Position numbers and translations under genes: made by a program
Assembly: GCA_009823505.1 (NCBI GenBank)
Contig: VZQC01006699.1
Location: forward strand, 1,593,527 to 1,657,526
Source: Rhizomys pruinosus
Taxonomy: Eukaryota; Chordata; Mammalia; Rodentia; Spalacidae
Direction: 5' to 3'
DNA length: 64,000 nucleotides
In this document: in pieces, positions 1 to 11,181 of the stretch
How positions within the stretch are numbered: the stretch's first letter is position 1
Layout: each line of letters opens with the position of its first letter
The notes under the pieces: generated by a model
The model's database searches: none
What the model saw: the letters and a program-made list of their open reading frames with translations, nothing else
Told to the model about the DNA's origin: nothing

Positions 1-35
1 TTTTTCTTTTTTCTTTCTTCTTTTTTTTTTTTTTT

Positions 36-296
36 CGGTATTTTTGAGACAGGGTCTCCCTTTAGTCCCCAGGCTGGCCTTGAACTCAAAGAGATCCGCC
101 TGCCTCTGCCTTCCAAGTTCTAGGATGAAAGGCATGTGCCACCACACCTGGCTTTTTTTTTTTCTTTTTGTATTTTTATCCTTTGGTCTTTTTTGAGACA
201 GGGTCTACCGATAGCCCCAGCTAGCCTGTAACTCATAGAGATCCTGCCTCTGCCTCCTGAGTGCTGGGATAAAAAATGTACACCACTGTACCCAGT
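36..296 (-). mobile_element. Two antisense B1 SINEs in tandem (36-152, 185-296)
   Basis: Both show the antisense B1 pattern: gagacagggtct, a gccttgaactca-type core, gatccgcctgcctctgcc and a gtgccaccac-type end, each preceded on the left by T/C-rich tails. Moderately diverged. Confidence 0.85.
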
Positions 297-859
297 TAAA
301 CTTTGTTTTTATTAGTTGGGTTTTTAAGTCCTGATAAACATTAGACACTTAAAAGAATTTTGAGATTAATATTTCCAAAGAATTTTCTCTAAAAAAAATA
401 AAAGGCAATATAAAGGAGCAAGCATAAGCTTAAAGTCTAATAAATTATTACTCTTGCTGAGTAACACTAGGGTTTTGTTTTTCAGAACCTCAGAGTTTTC
501 ATCTATCAATGAAAAGTATATATACACCTATTTTAGGGAATTATGGGAATTAATAATATATGGAAAGTATGTTCCATAGTACCACAAAGCATAGTTTTTG
601 TAAATAGTAATGATTATTTTATTATTAATTTAGATGTTTATGCAAGTACAGTATAATAATTGAAAGATTAAACAGCTAAATCAACCGCTATGCTACCTAG
701 AAAAAGCTGATTTTATTTTCTCTATTTTTACTACGGGGTTGTGAATAGAATCAGAGGAATTATCCCAGCATGCTATTGAAGAGTAGTCCTCATTTGATTT
801 TACATGTGCTTTAAGATAGCTCAATATTTTCATGTGCTTATTAATACTTATTTTTCTAG
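297..859. other. AT-rich intron, no recognised element
   Basis: Plain AT-rich sequence leading to the exon 1 acceptor. I see no repeat or conserved block. Confidence 0.6.
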
Positions 860-972
860 GAGTACCCATTCATTCTTGATGCTTTCCAAAGAGAAGCCAT
901 TCAGTGTGTTGATAATAACCAGTCTGTGTTAGTGTCTGCACATACATCAGCAGGAAAAACTGTGTGTGCTGA
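860..972 (+). CDS. Mtrex: Mtrex exon (window exon 1): start of RecA1 with Walker A
   Basis: Codes for about residues 135-172 of the nuclear exosome helicase MTR4. It opens with [14 protein letters not shown], the Q-like entry to the first RecA domain, and contains AHTSAGKT, the Walker A (motif I) P-loop that binds ATP phosphates; its lysine corresponds to about K167. The acceptor is tttttctag|G at 858-859 and the donor GA|gtaagt at 973; the exon ends two bases into a Glu codon, completed by the next exon. MTR4 unwinds RNA 3'-5' and threads it into the exosome in the nucleus. Upstream exons (N-terminal tail, start codon, promoter) lie outside the window. The match to the family is essentially exact, so the identity is secure. 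Confidence 0.97.
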
Positions 973-1148
973 GTAAGTAACATTCTTTTTAGATGACATA
1001 AATTTATGTTTCCTTATTTCAGCTTTTCAAAGTATATTTCTTCTGTCAGTATTCTGCAAGTAAGGACAGCTATACTTGCTTGTACTTTTCTATGTTAGAT
1101 AACCTTTGGCTTCTTTTCTAGCCTTCATTAAACAGAATTTTTAGTACA

Positions 1149-1235
1149 GTGTAGACCAGGCTGAACTCAGTAGAGATCTGCCTGCCTATGCCTCCATAGC
1201 ACTGGGATTAAAGGCTTGTGCCAACCACTCCAGGC
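1149..1235 (-). mobile_element. Partial antisense B1
   Basis: Recognisable core gtagaccaggctgaactcag and gatctgcctgcc, ending in ccactccaggc. Truncated and diverged. Confidence 0.7.
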
Positions 1236-1656
1236 TTCTAGTTTAAGGAAAGATGATGCAGTTGTTTTGAGGCCTTTCTTTTTCTAACATAGGCATTTAA
1301 TAATGTAAATTTATATTTAATATTACTATAGCTGCATGTCACAGATTATTTAATTCTATTTGTGAAATGTTTTGATTTTGATGTTACTTTTGCTGGGCTT
1401 TTATGTTAATGATGTAGTTGACTCTGTGAAACTGCCAGACTTTTCCCAGGTGGCTATATCAATTTCTATCCTTGCCAATGATACATGAGGATGCCAGGTT
1501 CTCCTTGTGATTGCCTTTTTTTAGTTACATTCATATAATGAATATGTAAGACATCAAGTAGTGGTGTAATTTGTGGTTCTGATGGCTCGAGACATTAAGC
1601 ATCATTTCATGTCCCTATTATCTATTTCTATATTTTTGAAATATCACTGGCTTTAA

Positions 1657-1861
1657 TTATTTTTATTACATTTGTATGTGTGTGTATGTGTGTGTGTGCG
1701 TGCGTGCGTGCAAGTGTGTGTGTGTGTGTGTGTGTGTAGGTCAGAAGACAACTTTCAAGTGTTGGCTCTTTCCTTCTAACCATGTGGGTGCTGGGGATTA
1801 AACTCAAGTTCTGAGGCTTGGTGGGAAGTGCCTTTACCTGCGGAGCAATCTGACAAGCTCC
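1657..1861 (-). mobile_element. Old antisense B2/B3-type SINE with TG/CG microsatellite
   Basis: Carries catgtgggtgctggggat and the distal ctgcggagcaatct part of the tRNA-derived head in antisense. A (TG)n run with interspersed CG at 1674-1738 sits in its A/T tail. Confidence 0.65.
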
Positions 1862-1865
1862 CATT

Positions 1866-2915
1866 GTGCTTATGTTTTAAGTTGCATGATTGGTCTTAAA
1901 TTGTGTTGTTAATAAGGTTTATTATCAGGGAGCTTAGTGGTTTTTTTGTTTTTGTTTTGCTTTGTTTTTAGTTAGTTTTTCCACATTCTGTGGCTGGTCT
2001 CTTAATTTTCTCAGCAGCTTTAGTAAAGGATTTTTTAATGATGTTTTTTCTTTTGTGGAGTAACTATTCTAAATTCACATTTGGATTGCTAATGGCTTGT
2101 GGAAGTTGAATATACTGTACTGGAAAGGTTTGGAAGTAGAGGCCTGTCCAATTTTTGTATGTTTTTAGATTTTAGAACCTTTCTATAAATAAGGAGCTAT
2201 TTTGAGGATTGGACCCAAGTCTAAATAGCATTCGTTTCCTTATATATACCTGGTGCACACAGCCTGAAAGTTATTTTATGAAATAGTTTTAGCATGTTTT
2301 TATTTTGAATACAGCCTCTCATGTGAGGTTAGACGTGGAGTTTCTCATTTGGGCCATTATGTTAGTGCTCAGAAATTTGGGATTTTCAGACTTAAGACAT
2401 TTAATCTCTATAATGAAATATACTTGAATTTCTATATGCTTAGTATGCTATTAGCATTTTTGTACAGATTGAGATTTTCTACTGTATGTATGTTGTATGT
2501 GAATAAGGCAGTTTTAATTCTTCCTTTCTAATATTTACTATCCTGGCAGACTGCCTTCACTCGTTCCTGTTCTTAGGGGGAAAGCATTTAGGCTTTCATT
2601 AAGCTTTATATTAGTTGTTTTTCTTCAGTTCCTTCCTTTTCTCAACTGAGAATAAACAAGTATAAAATGCTGAGAATTTTTTATCAAGAAGCATTATATT
2701 ATCTGAAAGAAATTTTTCATGTTTTGAAGTGGCCCTGTAAAATTGACCTTTTATTTTATTATTTACCAAATCGATTTTCTGCTGTTAAATCAATCTAATA
2801 TTCCCGGAATAAACCTGCTTGTTTATGGAAGATACTTATTTGTGGGTTTTGCTTGTTTTAATTTGTAAATATTTTGTTTTGGACTTTTTCATCTCCTTTT
2901 GTTGGATAAATGATG
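1866..2915. other. AT-rich intron, no recognised element
   Basis: About 1 kb of AT-rich sequence. I recognise no SINE, LINE or coding match here; short ORFs in it have no family resemblance. Confidence 0.5.
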
Positions 2916-2936
2916 TGTAGTTCTTGTGCACTGTGC

Positions 2937-2964
2937 GTGTGTATGTGTGTGTGTGTGTGTGTGT
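2937..2964. repeat. (TG)n microsatellite
   Basis: About 28 bp of TG dinucleotides, followed by a purine-rich GAGA stretch and a decayed SINE-like segment to about 3110. Confidence 0.8.
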
Positions 2965-3175
2965 AAGAGAGAACAAGGGCGAGAGAGAAAGAACCCCTTT
3001 TGAGACAGTCTTTGTCAGTTAGGCTAGTCTTCTGGTCACTGAGCTCCAAGGACCTGTCGAGTCTCTGCTTCCCCAGCACTGGGGTGCAGACACACACCGC
3101 AAACTCGTATCCTTGCGCTTACACTGTAAGCACTTTACTGAGCATTGCCACAGCTTCACAAGATTTTTATTTTTA

Positions 3176-3374
3176 TTTTTTTTAATTTTTATTTTATGTG
3201 TATGCATGTTTTGCCTATATGTATTTAAGTGCACCTTTCTTGGGCAGTGACCACAGAGGCCAGAAGAGGACATCAGGTCCCCCCAGAATTAGAGTTAGGG
3301 TGGTTGTTAGCCATCATGTGGGTGCTAGGAACTGAATTCTGGTCCTCTACAAGTGCAGCTATCAGTAGCTGGTG
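3176..3374 (-). mobile_element. Old antisense B2
   Basis: Contains ttattttatgtgtatgcatg, ggccagaagaggacatcagg and catgtgggtgctaggaact, all antisense B2 landmarks, clearly diverged. Confidence 0.75.
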
Positions 3375-3539
3375 AAAAACTTCTATAATCAGAACCTATT
3401 GAAGTTTTCAGCCAAGAACTGATTTGTTAAATATTACTTATAGGAAAAGAGTACATGTAGATTAATTTATATATGAAACTCTAGAAGAACCCACCCCCCC
3501 AATAAAAAAAAGAAAACCCATGCGTTTTCTGTAGCACTT

Positions 3540-3965
3540 GAGTTATCACGTGTGTGCAGCCTTCTGCGGGGTGTTCTTCCTCTCTGGACCAGGGCTAGTA
3601 GAACCCGAGTCTAAGCCCTGGTGGGGTGGGGGGATTGGAAGCCTGATGGAACAAGAGAGAGAGAATAAAGAAGAGACAGACTCAGAGAGGAGACCGAAAC
3701 CAGGAGCAATTCCACTACGGAATAACTCGGTTTATTGCTGTGAGGGGGGTGCTTATACAGGACCTTGTGGGGGTTGGGGAATGTAGGACTTCACACCATA
3801 TACTGCAGATCACTACAGGAATGTGACAGTGACAGTGCTTTGCCCAAAGCATCAAAGACAGTTGGTGCCAGGCCAGGCAGGTTTTCAAAGGCAAGCAGGA
3901 GAGCAGCAGGAGTCCAGGTTGAAGGTTGCTTGCTGACTCCCTAAGTGCTCTGCCAAATGGAATCC
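3540..3965. other. Unclassified GC-richer block, possibly retroelement-derived
   Basis: About 425 bp with composition unlike the surrounding AT-rich intron: a purine-rich GAGAGA segment, then cggtttattgctgtgagggg and a GC-moderate tail. It has no open frame of note and matches no B1, B2 or L1 consensus I know. An old LTR or other retroelement fragment is possible but unproven. Confidence 0.35.
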
Positions 3966-4283
3966 CTATAGTACTTTCTTTATTGTTTGTAGTCTGTGTA
4001 TGTATTTTGGGTGCCTATAAGTAGAACCAAAGGCTTTTCTAGCAAGAAATAGGGTAACCACTAATGAACCTTTGCTATAAAGTAGTTTGAAACTCCAAGT
4101 GACTAGAATTTTAAAGTCCTGGTTCATTTAGAACTGCATTTCAGACATATAGTAATTACTACTGTGTTTGCCTATAGTACATAGATTAAACTTATTAGTA
4201 GTTTGTCTATAGTACATATATTAAGATATGAATGCTCTGCAATGTTAAAGTCCTATCTACTTAACCTGTTTTTATATTTTCAG

Positions 4284-4458
4284 GTATGCCATTGCATTGG
4301 CTTTAAGAGAAAAACAACGTGTAATATTTACCAGCCCAATTAAGGCTCTGAGTAACCAGAAATACCGTGAAATGTATGAAGAATTTCAAGATGTTGGTCT
4401 GATGACTGGAGATGTTACTATTAACCCCACAGCATCTTGTCTTGTTATGACTACAGAG
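4284..4458 (+). CDS. Mtrex: Mtrex exon 2: RecA1, motifs Ia/Ib
   Basis: Codes for about residues 172-230, beginning [16 protein letters not shown] after completing the split Glu codon. [15 protein letters not shown] is motif Ia, which contacts RNA in Ski2-like helicases; [21 protein letters not shown] holds the TGD (Ib) and TTE (Ic) motifs. Acceptor tttcag at 4283, donor GAG|gtaatt at 4459; length 175 nt keeps phase. The preceding intron is 3.3 kb and holds mainly old SINEs and two TG microsatellites. Confidence 0.97.
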
Positions 4459-4587
4459 GTAATTATATATGGCTCATCTATCTTTTCTCCTTGTTAGTTT
4501 AATCAATCTATCTGTTCAGTAGAATCTTTTACGTTTGTTTCAAGTAGGGTATAACTTGCTTTTTCAGATAAAATGTAGTAATTTTTT

Positions 4588-4847
4588 TTTTTAAACTTTT
4601 TTTTTTTTTATTAATTTTATTCATTTCTGTATGTGTATGAATGTACTGTCTGCATGCAAGCCTGTGCACCCGTGTCGTGCAACGCCGCGGAGTTCAGAAG
4701 AGGGTCTCGGATTCCCCTGGAACTGGAGTTCTCCTGGAATTGGAGTTTCAGACGGTTCTCAGCCGCCATGTGGGTGCTGGGGATCGAACCCGGGTCCTCT
4801 GCAAGAGCGGTCGGCGCTCTTAACCGCTAGGCCATCTCTCCAGCCCC
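4588..4847 (-). mobile_element. Young antisense B2 with 17-bp duplication
   Basis: Full-length antisense B2 flanked by an 18-bp target-site duplication (aaaatgtagtaatttttt at 4570-4587 and 4848-4865). It keeps the B-box complement and the duplicated ctggaactggagtt / ctggaattggagtt core. High CpG content and a perfect duplication indicate recent insertion. Confidence 0.95.
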
Positions 4848-4965
4848 AAAATGTAGTAATTTTTTAATAGAATTGTTTTAAATGGATAGTTATCTTAAAA
4901 TGTCCTAGTATCATTAAATATAACTTTAAATTAGTGGTATTTGTTTCTTATTTTATAATGTAAAT

Positions 4966-5005
4966 ACTTGTGTGAGTGTGTGTATGTGTGTGTGTGAGTG
5001 TGTGT
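4966..5005. repeat. Imperfect (TG)n microsatellite
   Basis: TG-rich tract with interspersed GA/TA units, followed to about 5105 by a decayed antisense B3-like remnant. Confidence 0.6.
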
Positions 5006-5317
5006 ACATACATAGAGAAGAACTTTGTGGAGTTGTTTTTTTCTTACCTTTATGTGGATTCCAGGGATCAAATTCAGGTCCTACGGAGCCATCTCCCTGG
5101 CCCCATGCTTGGTACTTTTACATATACTTTAAGAATATTCTTTTCTTGATAAGGGCGTGACACAGAAGAGAGTCTGACTTTGATTCTAGTTTTGAGGATA
5201 AGCTGAAGGCATAGCTTGCTTTTCTTTTTAGAGCCCTGTGTAATTTTTTTCTCCATCCTCAAAACTTTCACCTCAAGATTTTCTCCCCCACCCCCAAATC
5301 AAGAAAATGATTACTGG

Positions 5318-5490
5318 CAGCTAGAGAGATGGCTCAGCGGTTAAGAGGACATGGGTTGGGTTGCCAGCACCTATGCAGTTGGTGGCTAACAACTGCCTGT
5401 AACTCCAGTTCCAGGGAATTTGACGCCTTTTTCTTGCCTCCCCAAGCATTCCACAGGAAATAAAAATATATAAATTTAAAAAATTTTAAA
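5318..5490 (+). mobile_element. Diverged B2/B3 SINE
   Basis: Starts cagctagagagatggctcag with the tRNA-like head and ends in an A-rich tail. Internal part degenerate. Confidence 0.75.
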
Positions 5491-5651
5491 AAGAAAGTGA
5501 TTACATGAACTATCTACATGAGGCTGAAAAGTAAACAGTATTGGGATCTAGTTCTTAGACATAGGGTGTGTCTCATGTTCTAGAAAGTGTTCATCTTGAG
5601 AAGATGTTAGAGAGAAAACTGGCTTTTTGTTGTAGGTAAAGTGTAGGAATG

Positions 5652-5866
5652 ATGGGGCTGGAGAGATGGCTCAGCAGCTAAGAGCACTGGCTGTTCTTGC
5701 AGAAGACCTGGGTTCAGTTCCCAGCATTCACATGGCAGCTAGCAACCATCTGTAACTCCAGTTCCAGGGGATCTGACCCCTCTTCTGACTTCTGTATGTG
5801 GCACCACATGGGTACCCTTATATACACATAGGCATTGCAGTTCTACACATAAAATAATATTTTTAA
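5652..5866 (+). mobile_element. B2 SINE, older type without the 17-bp duplication
   Basis: Begins atggggctggagagatggct, has a single aactccagttccaggggatc core, and ends in an ataaaataa-type tail. Confidence 0.9.
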
Positions 5867-6044
5867 AAAGAGTAGGAACAATAATCTGTATCTTCACAGA
5901 TTGTATCTGAATAGTAACTGTTAGAAGTTAAGTAATGTCATAAGATTATTATAATATCAAAAATTCCTAGTTGGAAAAAAACATCAGATTTTGTCAGATA
6001 TTATGTGAAAATATTCTTGAATCTTTTCTCCCCCACCCCCTTAG

Positions 6045-6135
6045 ATTCTGAGAAGTATGCTGTATAGAGGTTCTGAAGTTATGCGAGAAGTTGCTTGGGT
6101 CATATTTGACGAAATCCATTACATGAGAGATTCAG
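6045..6135 (+). CDS. Mtrex: Mtrex exon 3: RecA1 with DEIH box
   Basis: Codes for about residues 231-261. It contains [14 protein letters not shown], the Walker B/motif II DEIH box; the Asp coordinates magnesium and the Glu (about E253) activates water for ATP hydrolysis. DEIH rather than DEAD or DEVH is normal for the Mtr4/Ski2 group. Acceptor ccccttag at 6044, donor TCAG|gtatat at 6136, leaving a one-base split codon. No disruption seen. Confidence 0.97.
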
Positions 6136-6409
6136 GTATATAGTCTACAGTGTTGAGATATGTACTGTGCATTTCCATTTTGAATGCCATTAATAATTTT
6201 GAGTAATATTTGTTACATTTTGCCTTAAGTTCATGTGCTTATAATTCTAGAAAGTCATTGTATATTCAAATTGTAGAGCATGATGTGATATTCCTACTAG
6301 GACTTAATTATAGTATAATTCTTGAAGTAATATCTTTGGGTAGAAATAGACACATTCAAATAAAGTAAATGTAATTGAAAAACTAGCTTGTTCTTAATAG
6401 AAAACTCAG

Positions 6410-6545
6410 GCCAGGTGTACTGGAACATGCCTATGGTCCCAGCGCTATGAGGATGAGACAGGAGGATGTGGGGAGGTGAGGCAGGAAGATGATGAGAAAT
6501 GCCTATCTATGCTACATTGTAAGACCTTGTTTCCCATCCTTGCCC
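6410..6545 (+). mobile_element. Decayed B1/B4-like SINE
   Basis: gccaggtgtactggaacatg, tggtcccagcgctatgagga and aagaccttgtttccc keep the B1 order but are heavily diverged. Confidence 0.6.
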
Positions 6546-6952
6546 CCAATAAAGAGCTCATGAATATAAGTAATGTTAAAGACTTTATAGAACTTATTTA
6601 CAAAAGTAACATTGTTGATTTTAATGGTGTCTGATTTTTATAAACCTGTAAAATATGTTTATTGTAAAATTAGGAAAAAATGCACTATAAATATACTTTA
6701 TTCAGGCTGATACTCTACAATGTTTAAAAAGTAAGTATACATGGAATTTGCGGTGCACTGGGAAAGTTTACACTGAAAGCTAATGTTTAATATGTATACA
6801 CTTAAGTTGGTTTTTATTTAAGCAACATTGGGCTATATTTATAATAAGAATAATGTAACATTTGAAAACATTTATCATTATTTCACTTTTGCCAAATTCA
6901 TACAGATAACCTCTCATCACATTTTGTGTTTGCTTTACAAATCATGAGTTTT

Positions 6953-7290
6953 AGGCTGGTCAGATAGTTTAGGAGGTTAAGGCACTTGTCACCAAGTCTG
7001 GTGATCTCCGTTTGATCCCCAGAACCCAGAGGGTAGAAGGATAGAACTGACTCCAAGCCGGGCATGGTGGCACACGCCTTTAATCCTAGAACTTGGGAGG
7101 CAGAGGCAGGTGTATCTTTGTGAGTTCAAGGCCAGCCCAGTCTACAGAGTGAGTTCCAGGACAGCTGGGGCTACAGAGAGACCCTGTCTTAAAAAGACCA
7201 AAAAAAATGACTCCAAAAAGAATTCCTCTGACCTCCAAATAGGGACCATGGCATGCATAGGGCCACAGATACTCACAAATTTTTTTTAAA
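6953..7290 (+). mobile_element. B3-like SINE interrupted by a nested B1 (7053-7210)
   Basis: The outer element begins ggctggtcagatagtttagg, is interrupted after tgactccaa by a plus-strand B1 (gccgggcatggtggcacacg ... accctgtctt), then resumes with tgactccaaaaag and cctctgacctcc. The repeated gactccaa is the B1 target-site duplication, so the B1 is younger than its host. Confidence 0.75.
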
Positions 7291-8361
7291 GTACTTAGTA
7301 CAGTAAAGATAATCATGCCCTTATTAATGTAATTGAACATTACTAGTAATAAAAAGTTAATGATTTGTAAAAAAAAAAAAAAAGATAATCATGCCCTATA
7401 TTCCTGTTTTCTGAAAGCAACTGTGCTCTTATAATATGAATCCCTTAGCAGGCACTAGAATTAATCTACCACTTATTTTCAGACTTTGTAATCTTGGTAT
7501 ATGGTTGGAGGGTATGAATGCATATTTTAGAGTAATATAAAATTAAAGGGAAAAATTTGAATTCTTAAACATGTTTTGGAATTAACTTATAAAAAAAAAA
7601 GATCATCATGCCCAAATCATGTTATATGTAAAACTTAACTGAAATTAGGGGAAGAAGCTAAATATAATCCATATGTCTCTGAAAAGTTTGGTTATTAATA
7701 TGTTTATTATAATAAATACCCAGAAGCAAAAGAAAAAGTAATCAGATGAGACAGAGCCGCTTACATGAAACTATGTATTTAAATCCTTCAAACTATGTAT
7801 TAAAAAACCAACTAAGCATTTTCAAGTCACCGATAGTAATAAACTATTACAAGCAATTTAAAAAGTGTCCATATTATGTAGTAAATAATAGATATCATTG
7901 AAAGATATATTTAATATTAGGAACATTTTAAGGTAACTGCATCCATTTCAGACCTACTCATCAGATCTGGCTTCATTTCCAGAGGTCATGAGGATAATTG
8001 CATAACACATGCTGTATGGAGTAGTAATAGCATTATCTTCCAAATATGTTGCCGTAAATTTCTACATGGCATTACCTCTGCTTTTCCAGGTGAAGTGGAA
8101 GTACTGCTAGCTGCCTTGCCACTGGGGCTCTTGTGGAGGGGAAGTATAGTCTGGAAATGCTGTTTCAGAAAGCATTGTACACGTGTTGGTTTAATGTACT
8201 AACTTTGTACTTCATAGATTCATGGACTAAAAGTAGGTTTCAGGGAGGATCTGTGCTTCTGTAAGGTAGTTTGCATGTTTAGCTAGTAAACTTAAGAGGA
8301 AATAATTTAGATACTGTCTCTTAAATGACACTGAACTCCAACATGCATTTGTCTTTTTCAG
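7291..8361. other. AT-rich intron, no recognised element
   Basis: Plain intronic sequence before exon 4; short poly-A runs only (for example at 7370). I see no repeat that I can name. Confidence 0.5.
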
Positions 8362-8486
8362 AGCGTGGTGTGGTATGGGAGGAGACTATTATTTTGCTTC
8401 CAGATAATGTCCACTATGTCTTTCTTTCGGCCACTATTCCAAATGCTCGACAGTTTGCTGAATGGATTTGCCATTTACATAAACAG
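8362..8486 (+). CDS. Mtrex: Mtrex exon 4: RecA1 motif III (SAT)
   Basis: Codes for about residues 261-302, reading [16 protein letters not shown] and then [19 protein letters not shown] is motif III, which couples ATP hydrolysis to unwinding. Acceptor ttttcag at 8361, donor aaacag|gtactt at 8487. The donor is weaker than the consensus but is used in frame with the next exon. Confidence 0.97.
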
Positions 8487-8647
8487 GTACTTTGATCTTC
8501 TTTATTGATCACTTCAGTATTTAAAGATGTTGCTTATTTGGGCTTACCACACTTCCTGATGCTATTGCAGACAAACAAGGCAATTTAATATGGACCTACT
8601 TCTCAAATCAGACAGCCTAAAATTAAGTATCAAAAACATTTTGTTAT

Positions 8648-8826
8648 TATTTTTTATGTGTATGAGTGTATTGCCTGCATGCATGTCAGATCCCTCGTGT
8701 CATGCAGTGCCTGTGGAGGTCATATCCCCTGGAGTTAGAGTTACAGATGATTGTTAGCCACCATGTGCGTGCTGGAATTCAAACCCATGTCCTCTACAAG
8801 AACAGCCCGTGCTCTCCAGCCATAGT
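8648..8826 (-). mobile_element. Antisense B2, older
   Basis: Has atgtgtatgagtgtattgcc, catgcagtgcctgtggaggt and gccaccatgtgcgtgctgg, ending at gctctccagcca. Lacks the 17-bp duplication. Confidence 0.85.
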
Positions 8827-9612
8827 TAACTATTCTTAAAGCTGTTGATTTCTGAGTTCGATTTCAAATCTAGCCTATTTAAATCCCCCGGGGATAGGGC
8901 CTTGAGATCTCGGGTGTCTCAAAAGTTCCTGAGCTAATCCTGCAAGTCTCCCAACTTTGGTGTACCTACTATGACAGTGAGCCACAAGTACACAGCAGTT
9001 TTCTCTAAGGTCTTGGGTATTCTTCACAGTTTTTATTCAGTGCTTCCATTTTGTACTTCTAGTACAACTTTAACATTTGTTTAAGACTTTGGAATATTTG
9101 CTTATTAGTTCTACATATATTACTGGCTTTATTTTTATGTACTCGTTTTAACACTGATACCTTTATGAGTTCATTTTAATTTGTTTATGACATGTCCAGT
9201 TGCTCATCGTTGCAACTGTAGGACAGAAGCTCAGTGAATCTCATTGAGCCTCCTGAAGGAGCTAAATCAAACTGTGTGACAGGAGAGTTTGTTTTTACCT
9301 TAGGAAGCCTTTGAATCACAAAATTACTCCTCTATACAGAGAGGTATCTTCTGAAATTACGGTATTTTGGGATGAGTTAATGGGGAATTGAAGTTCAGAT
9401 CATGTGTTTGGTCCTAATTAGAGAACTGGTAAATTGATTTAATTGACCTAATTTTCCAGTTTTTTACTTGCCTAGTTTTTGGAATTATTTGTGTTTTCTT
9501 GCTAAATAATTTAAGAATTTTATTTCTTTAAAGTTTGTTGAGTAGGTTAAACTTAAAATTTATTTTAAAGAGATGAAATTTTCTATGTTTGATTATTTCT
9601 TTTATTTTACAG

Positions 9613-9711
9613 CCCTGTCATGTAATTTATACTGATTATCGGCCTACTCCATTGCAGCACTACATTTTTCCAGCAGGGGGAGATGGCCTTCACCTTGTGG
9701 TTGATGAAAAT
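9613..9711 (+). CDS. Mtrex: Mtrex exon 5: RecA1-RecA2 linker
   Basis: Codes for 33 whole codons, about residues 303-335, starting [20 protein letters not shown] and ending [12 protein letters not shown] is a conserved segment of Mtr4/Ski2 proteins between the two RecA cores. Acceptor ttttacag at 9612, donor AAT|gtaagg at 9712. Phase 0 on both sides. Confidence 0.97.
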
Positions 9712-9945
9712 GTAAGGGAATAATTCTCACTTCTATAATGTCATCCTTAATATGTTGTTTTTCTTTAATTTTGAATTGAAGAAAAATGTCATTTTTTTGT
9801 CTCAATTACTTTCACACTTCAAAGATAATTATTTCAAAAATTATATTATATTGGATGGATGGTGGTATAGTGGTTGTCACTGTAGTCTTTGAGGCCAGTG
9901 TGGGCAACTTAATGAGCGGATGTTCAAAATAAATTATATTTGAGA

Positions 9946-10140
9946 CTTTTTTTTGATGTGTGTATGAGTGTACTGTCTGCATGTAGTGCAGTGCTGCGGA
10001 GGTCAGAAGAGGGTGTCAGATTCCCCTAGAACTGGAGTTAAATATGGTTGGTTCTTAGCCACCACCCACGACGTGGGTGCTGGGACTCAAACTCGGGTCC
10101 TCTGCAAGAGCACTCGGTGCTCTTAACCACTGAGCCATCG
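9946..10140 (-). mobile_element. Antisense B2, moderately young
   Basis: gtgtactgtctgcatgtagt, cggaggtcagaagagggtgt and gtcctctgcaagagcactcg are close to the consensus, with a single ctagaactggagtt core. Confidence 0.85.
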
Positions 10141-10434
10141 ACTGGTTTTCTTGTGTATGAATTGACTTTCTTGGTGTGCGAAATGCCTGAGAAGTTGAGC
10201 TCTGCGGGTGTGGAGGCATGAAGGGATCTTATGTCTTGCTTTCCCAGATAAAGTCCTTTCTCCTTTACCACATTTTGTTATCACAGATCACTTATTTTAG
10301 TGACTTTTGTTATAATTATTGGTGCATTGATGTTTTATTATTTGTGGAAACTTTGTATTTATGGTATGAAAAAATGTTTGAATTAGGATTAAATATTTTG
10401 AAGTCACATAGAAAAAAAAAGTTTGTGATTCCAG

Positions 10435-10537
10435 GGCGACTTCAGAGAAGATAATTTTAATACTGCAATGCAAGTGCTTCGTGATGCGGGTGATTTGGCG
10501 AAAGGAGACCAGAAGGGACGGAAAGGAGGAACCAAAG
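10435..10537 (+). CDS. Mtrex: Mtrex exon 6: linker with basic Lys/Gly stretch
   Basis: Codes for about residues 336-370. It starts GDFREDNFNTAMQVL and ends in a basic, glycine-rich segment (KGDQKGRKGGTKG), a flexible loop ahead of RecA2 in vertebrate MTR4. Acceptor attccag at 10434, donor ACCAAAG|gtaatt at 10538, leaving a one-base split glycine codon. Confidence 0.97.
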
Positions 10538-10566
10538 GTAATTGGAACTTTCTTTCAAGATAGGAC

Positions 10567-10676
10567 TTTTTTAAAAATTTTATGTGTATGAGTGTATTGC
10601 TTGCATGTGTGTAAGTGCACCCAGGTCCTCTGTAAGAGCAGCAAGTGTTCTTAACCACTGAGCTATCTTTCCAGCC
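10567..10676 (-). mobile_element. Antisense B2 with the middle deleted
   Basis: The 3' part (tatgtgtatgagtgtattgc, aagtgcaccc) is joined directly to the 5' part (aggtcctctgtaagagcagc). About 100 bp of B2 body are missing. It lies 30 bp after the exon 6 donor. Confidence 0.8.
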
Positions 10677-11049
10677 TCTTCATCCCACCCCTGCCCCTTA
10701 CCTACATTTTAATTGGATTGTCTTTGCTGAGTCATAGAAGTTCGTATATTCTGGGTAGACCTTTGTCAGACAGATGATGACGTGAAGCTTATTTTTCCCA
10801 TGATGTAGATTGGAGTTATTGATTGTATCCATTAAAGCTCAAGTGTTTTAAGTTGGTGAACTGCATTTTCACCTCTCTCATATTGCTTTTGCTATTGAGG
10901 CCACAACCAAGAATGGTTTGTCTAGTCCAATATTGTGAAGGCTGCTTTTATGCTATTTAAAAATTTTTTATATATTTACATATTTTAACATTTATTTTTA
11001 ATTCTATCCATTTTGAGTTAATTTGCGGATATGGTTTATCTACTTATAG

Positions 11050-11181
11050 GTCCATCAAATGTGTTCAAGATTGTGAAGATGATTATGGAAAGAAATTTTC
11101 AACCTGTAATTATTTTCAGTTTTAGTAAAAAAGATTGTGAAGCTTATGCCCTTCAAATGACAAAATTAGATTTCAACACAG
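11050..11181 (+). CDS. Mtrex: Mtrex exon 7: RecA2 motif IV
   Basis: Codes for about residues 370-414. It contains NFQPVIIFSFSKKDCEAYA, the first strand and motif IV of RecA2, which binds the RNA backbone. Acceptor cttatag at 11049, donor AACACAG|gtatca at 11182. Only a 0.5-kb intron separates it from the previous exon, the shortest in the window. Confidence 0.97.

Noticed and set aside
2858..3097. ORFs with Thr-His repeats near TG tracts (also 1628-1864, 33110-33403)
   Set aside because: They are translations of dinucleotide microsatellites.
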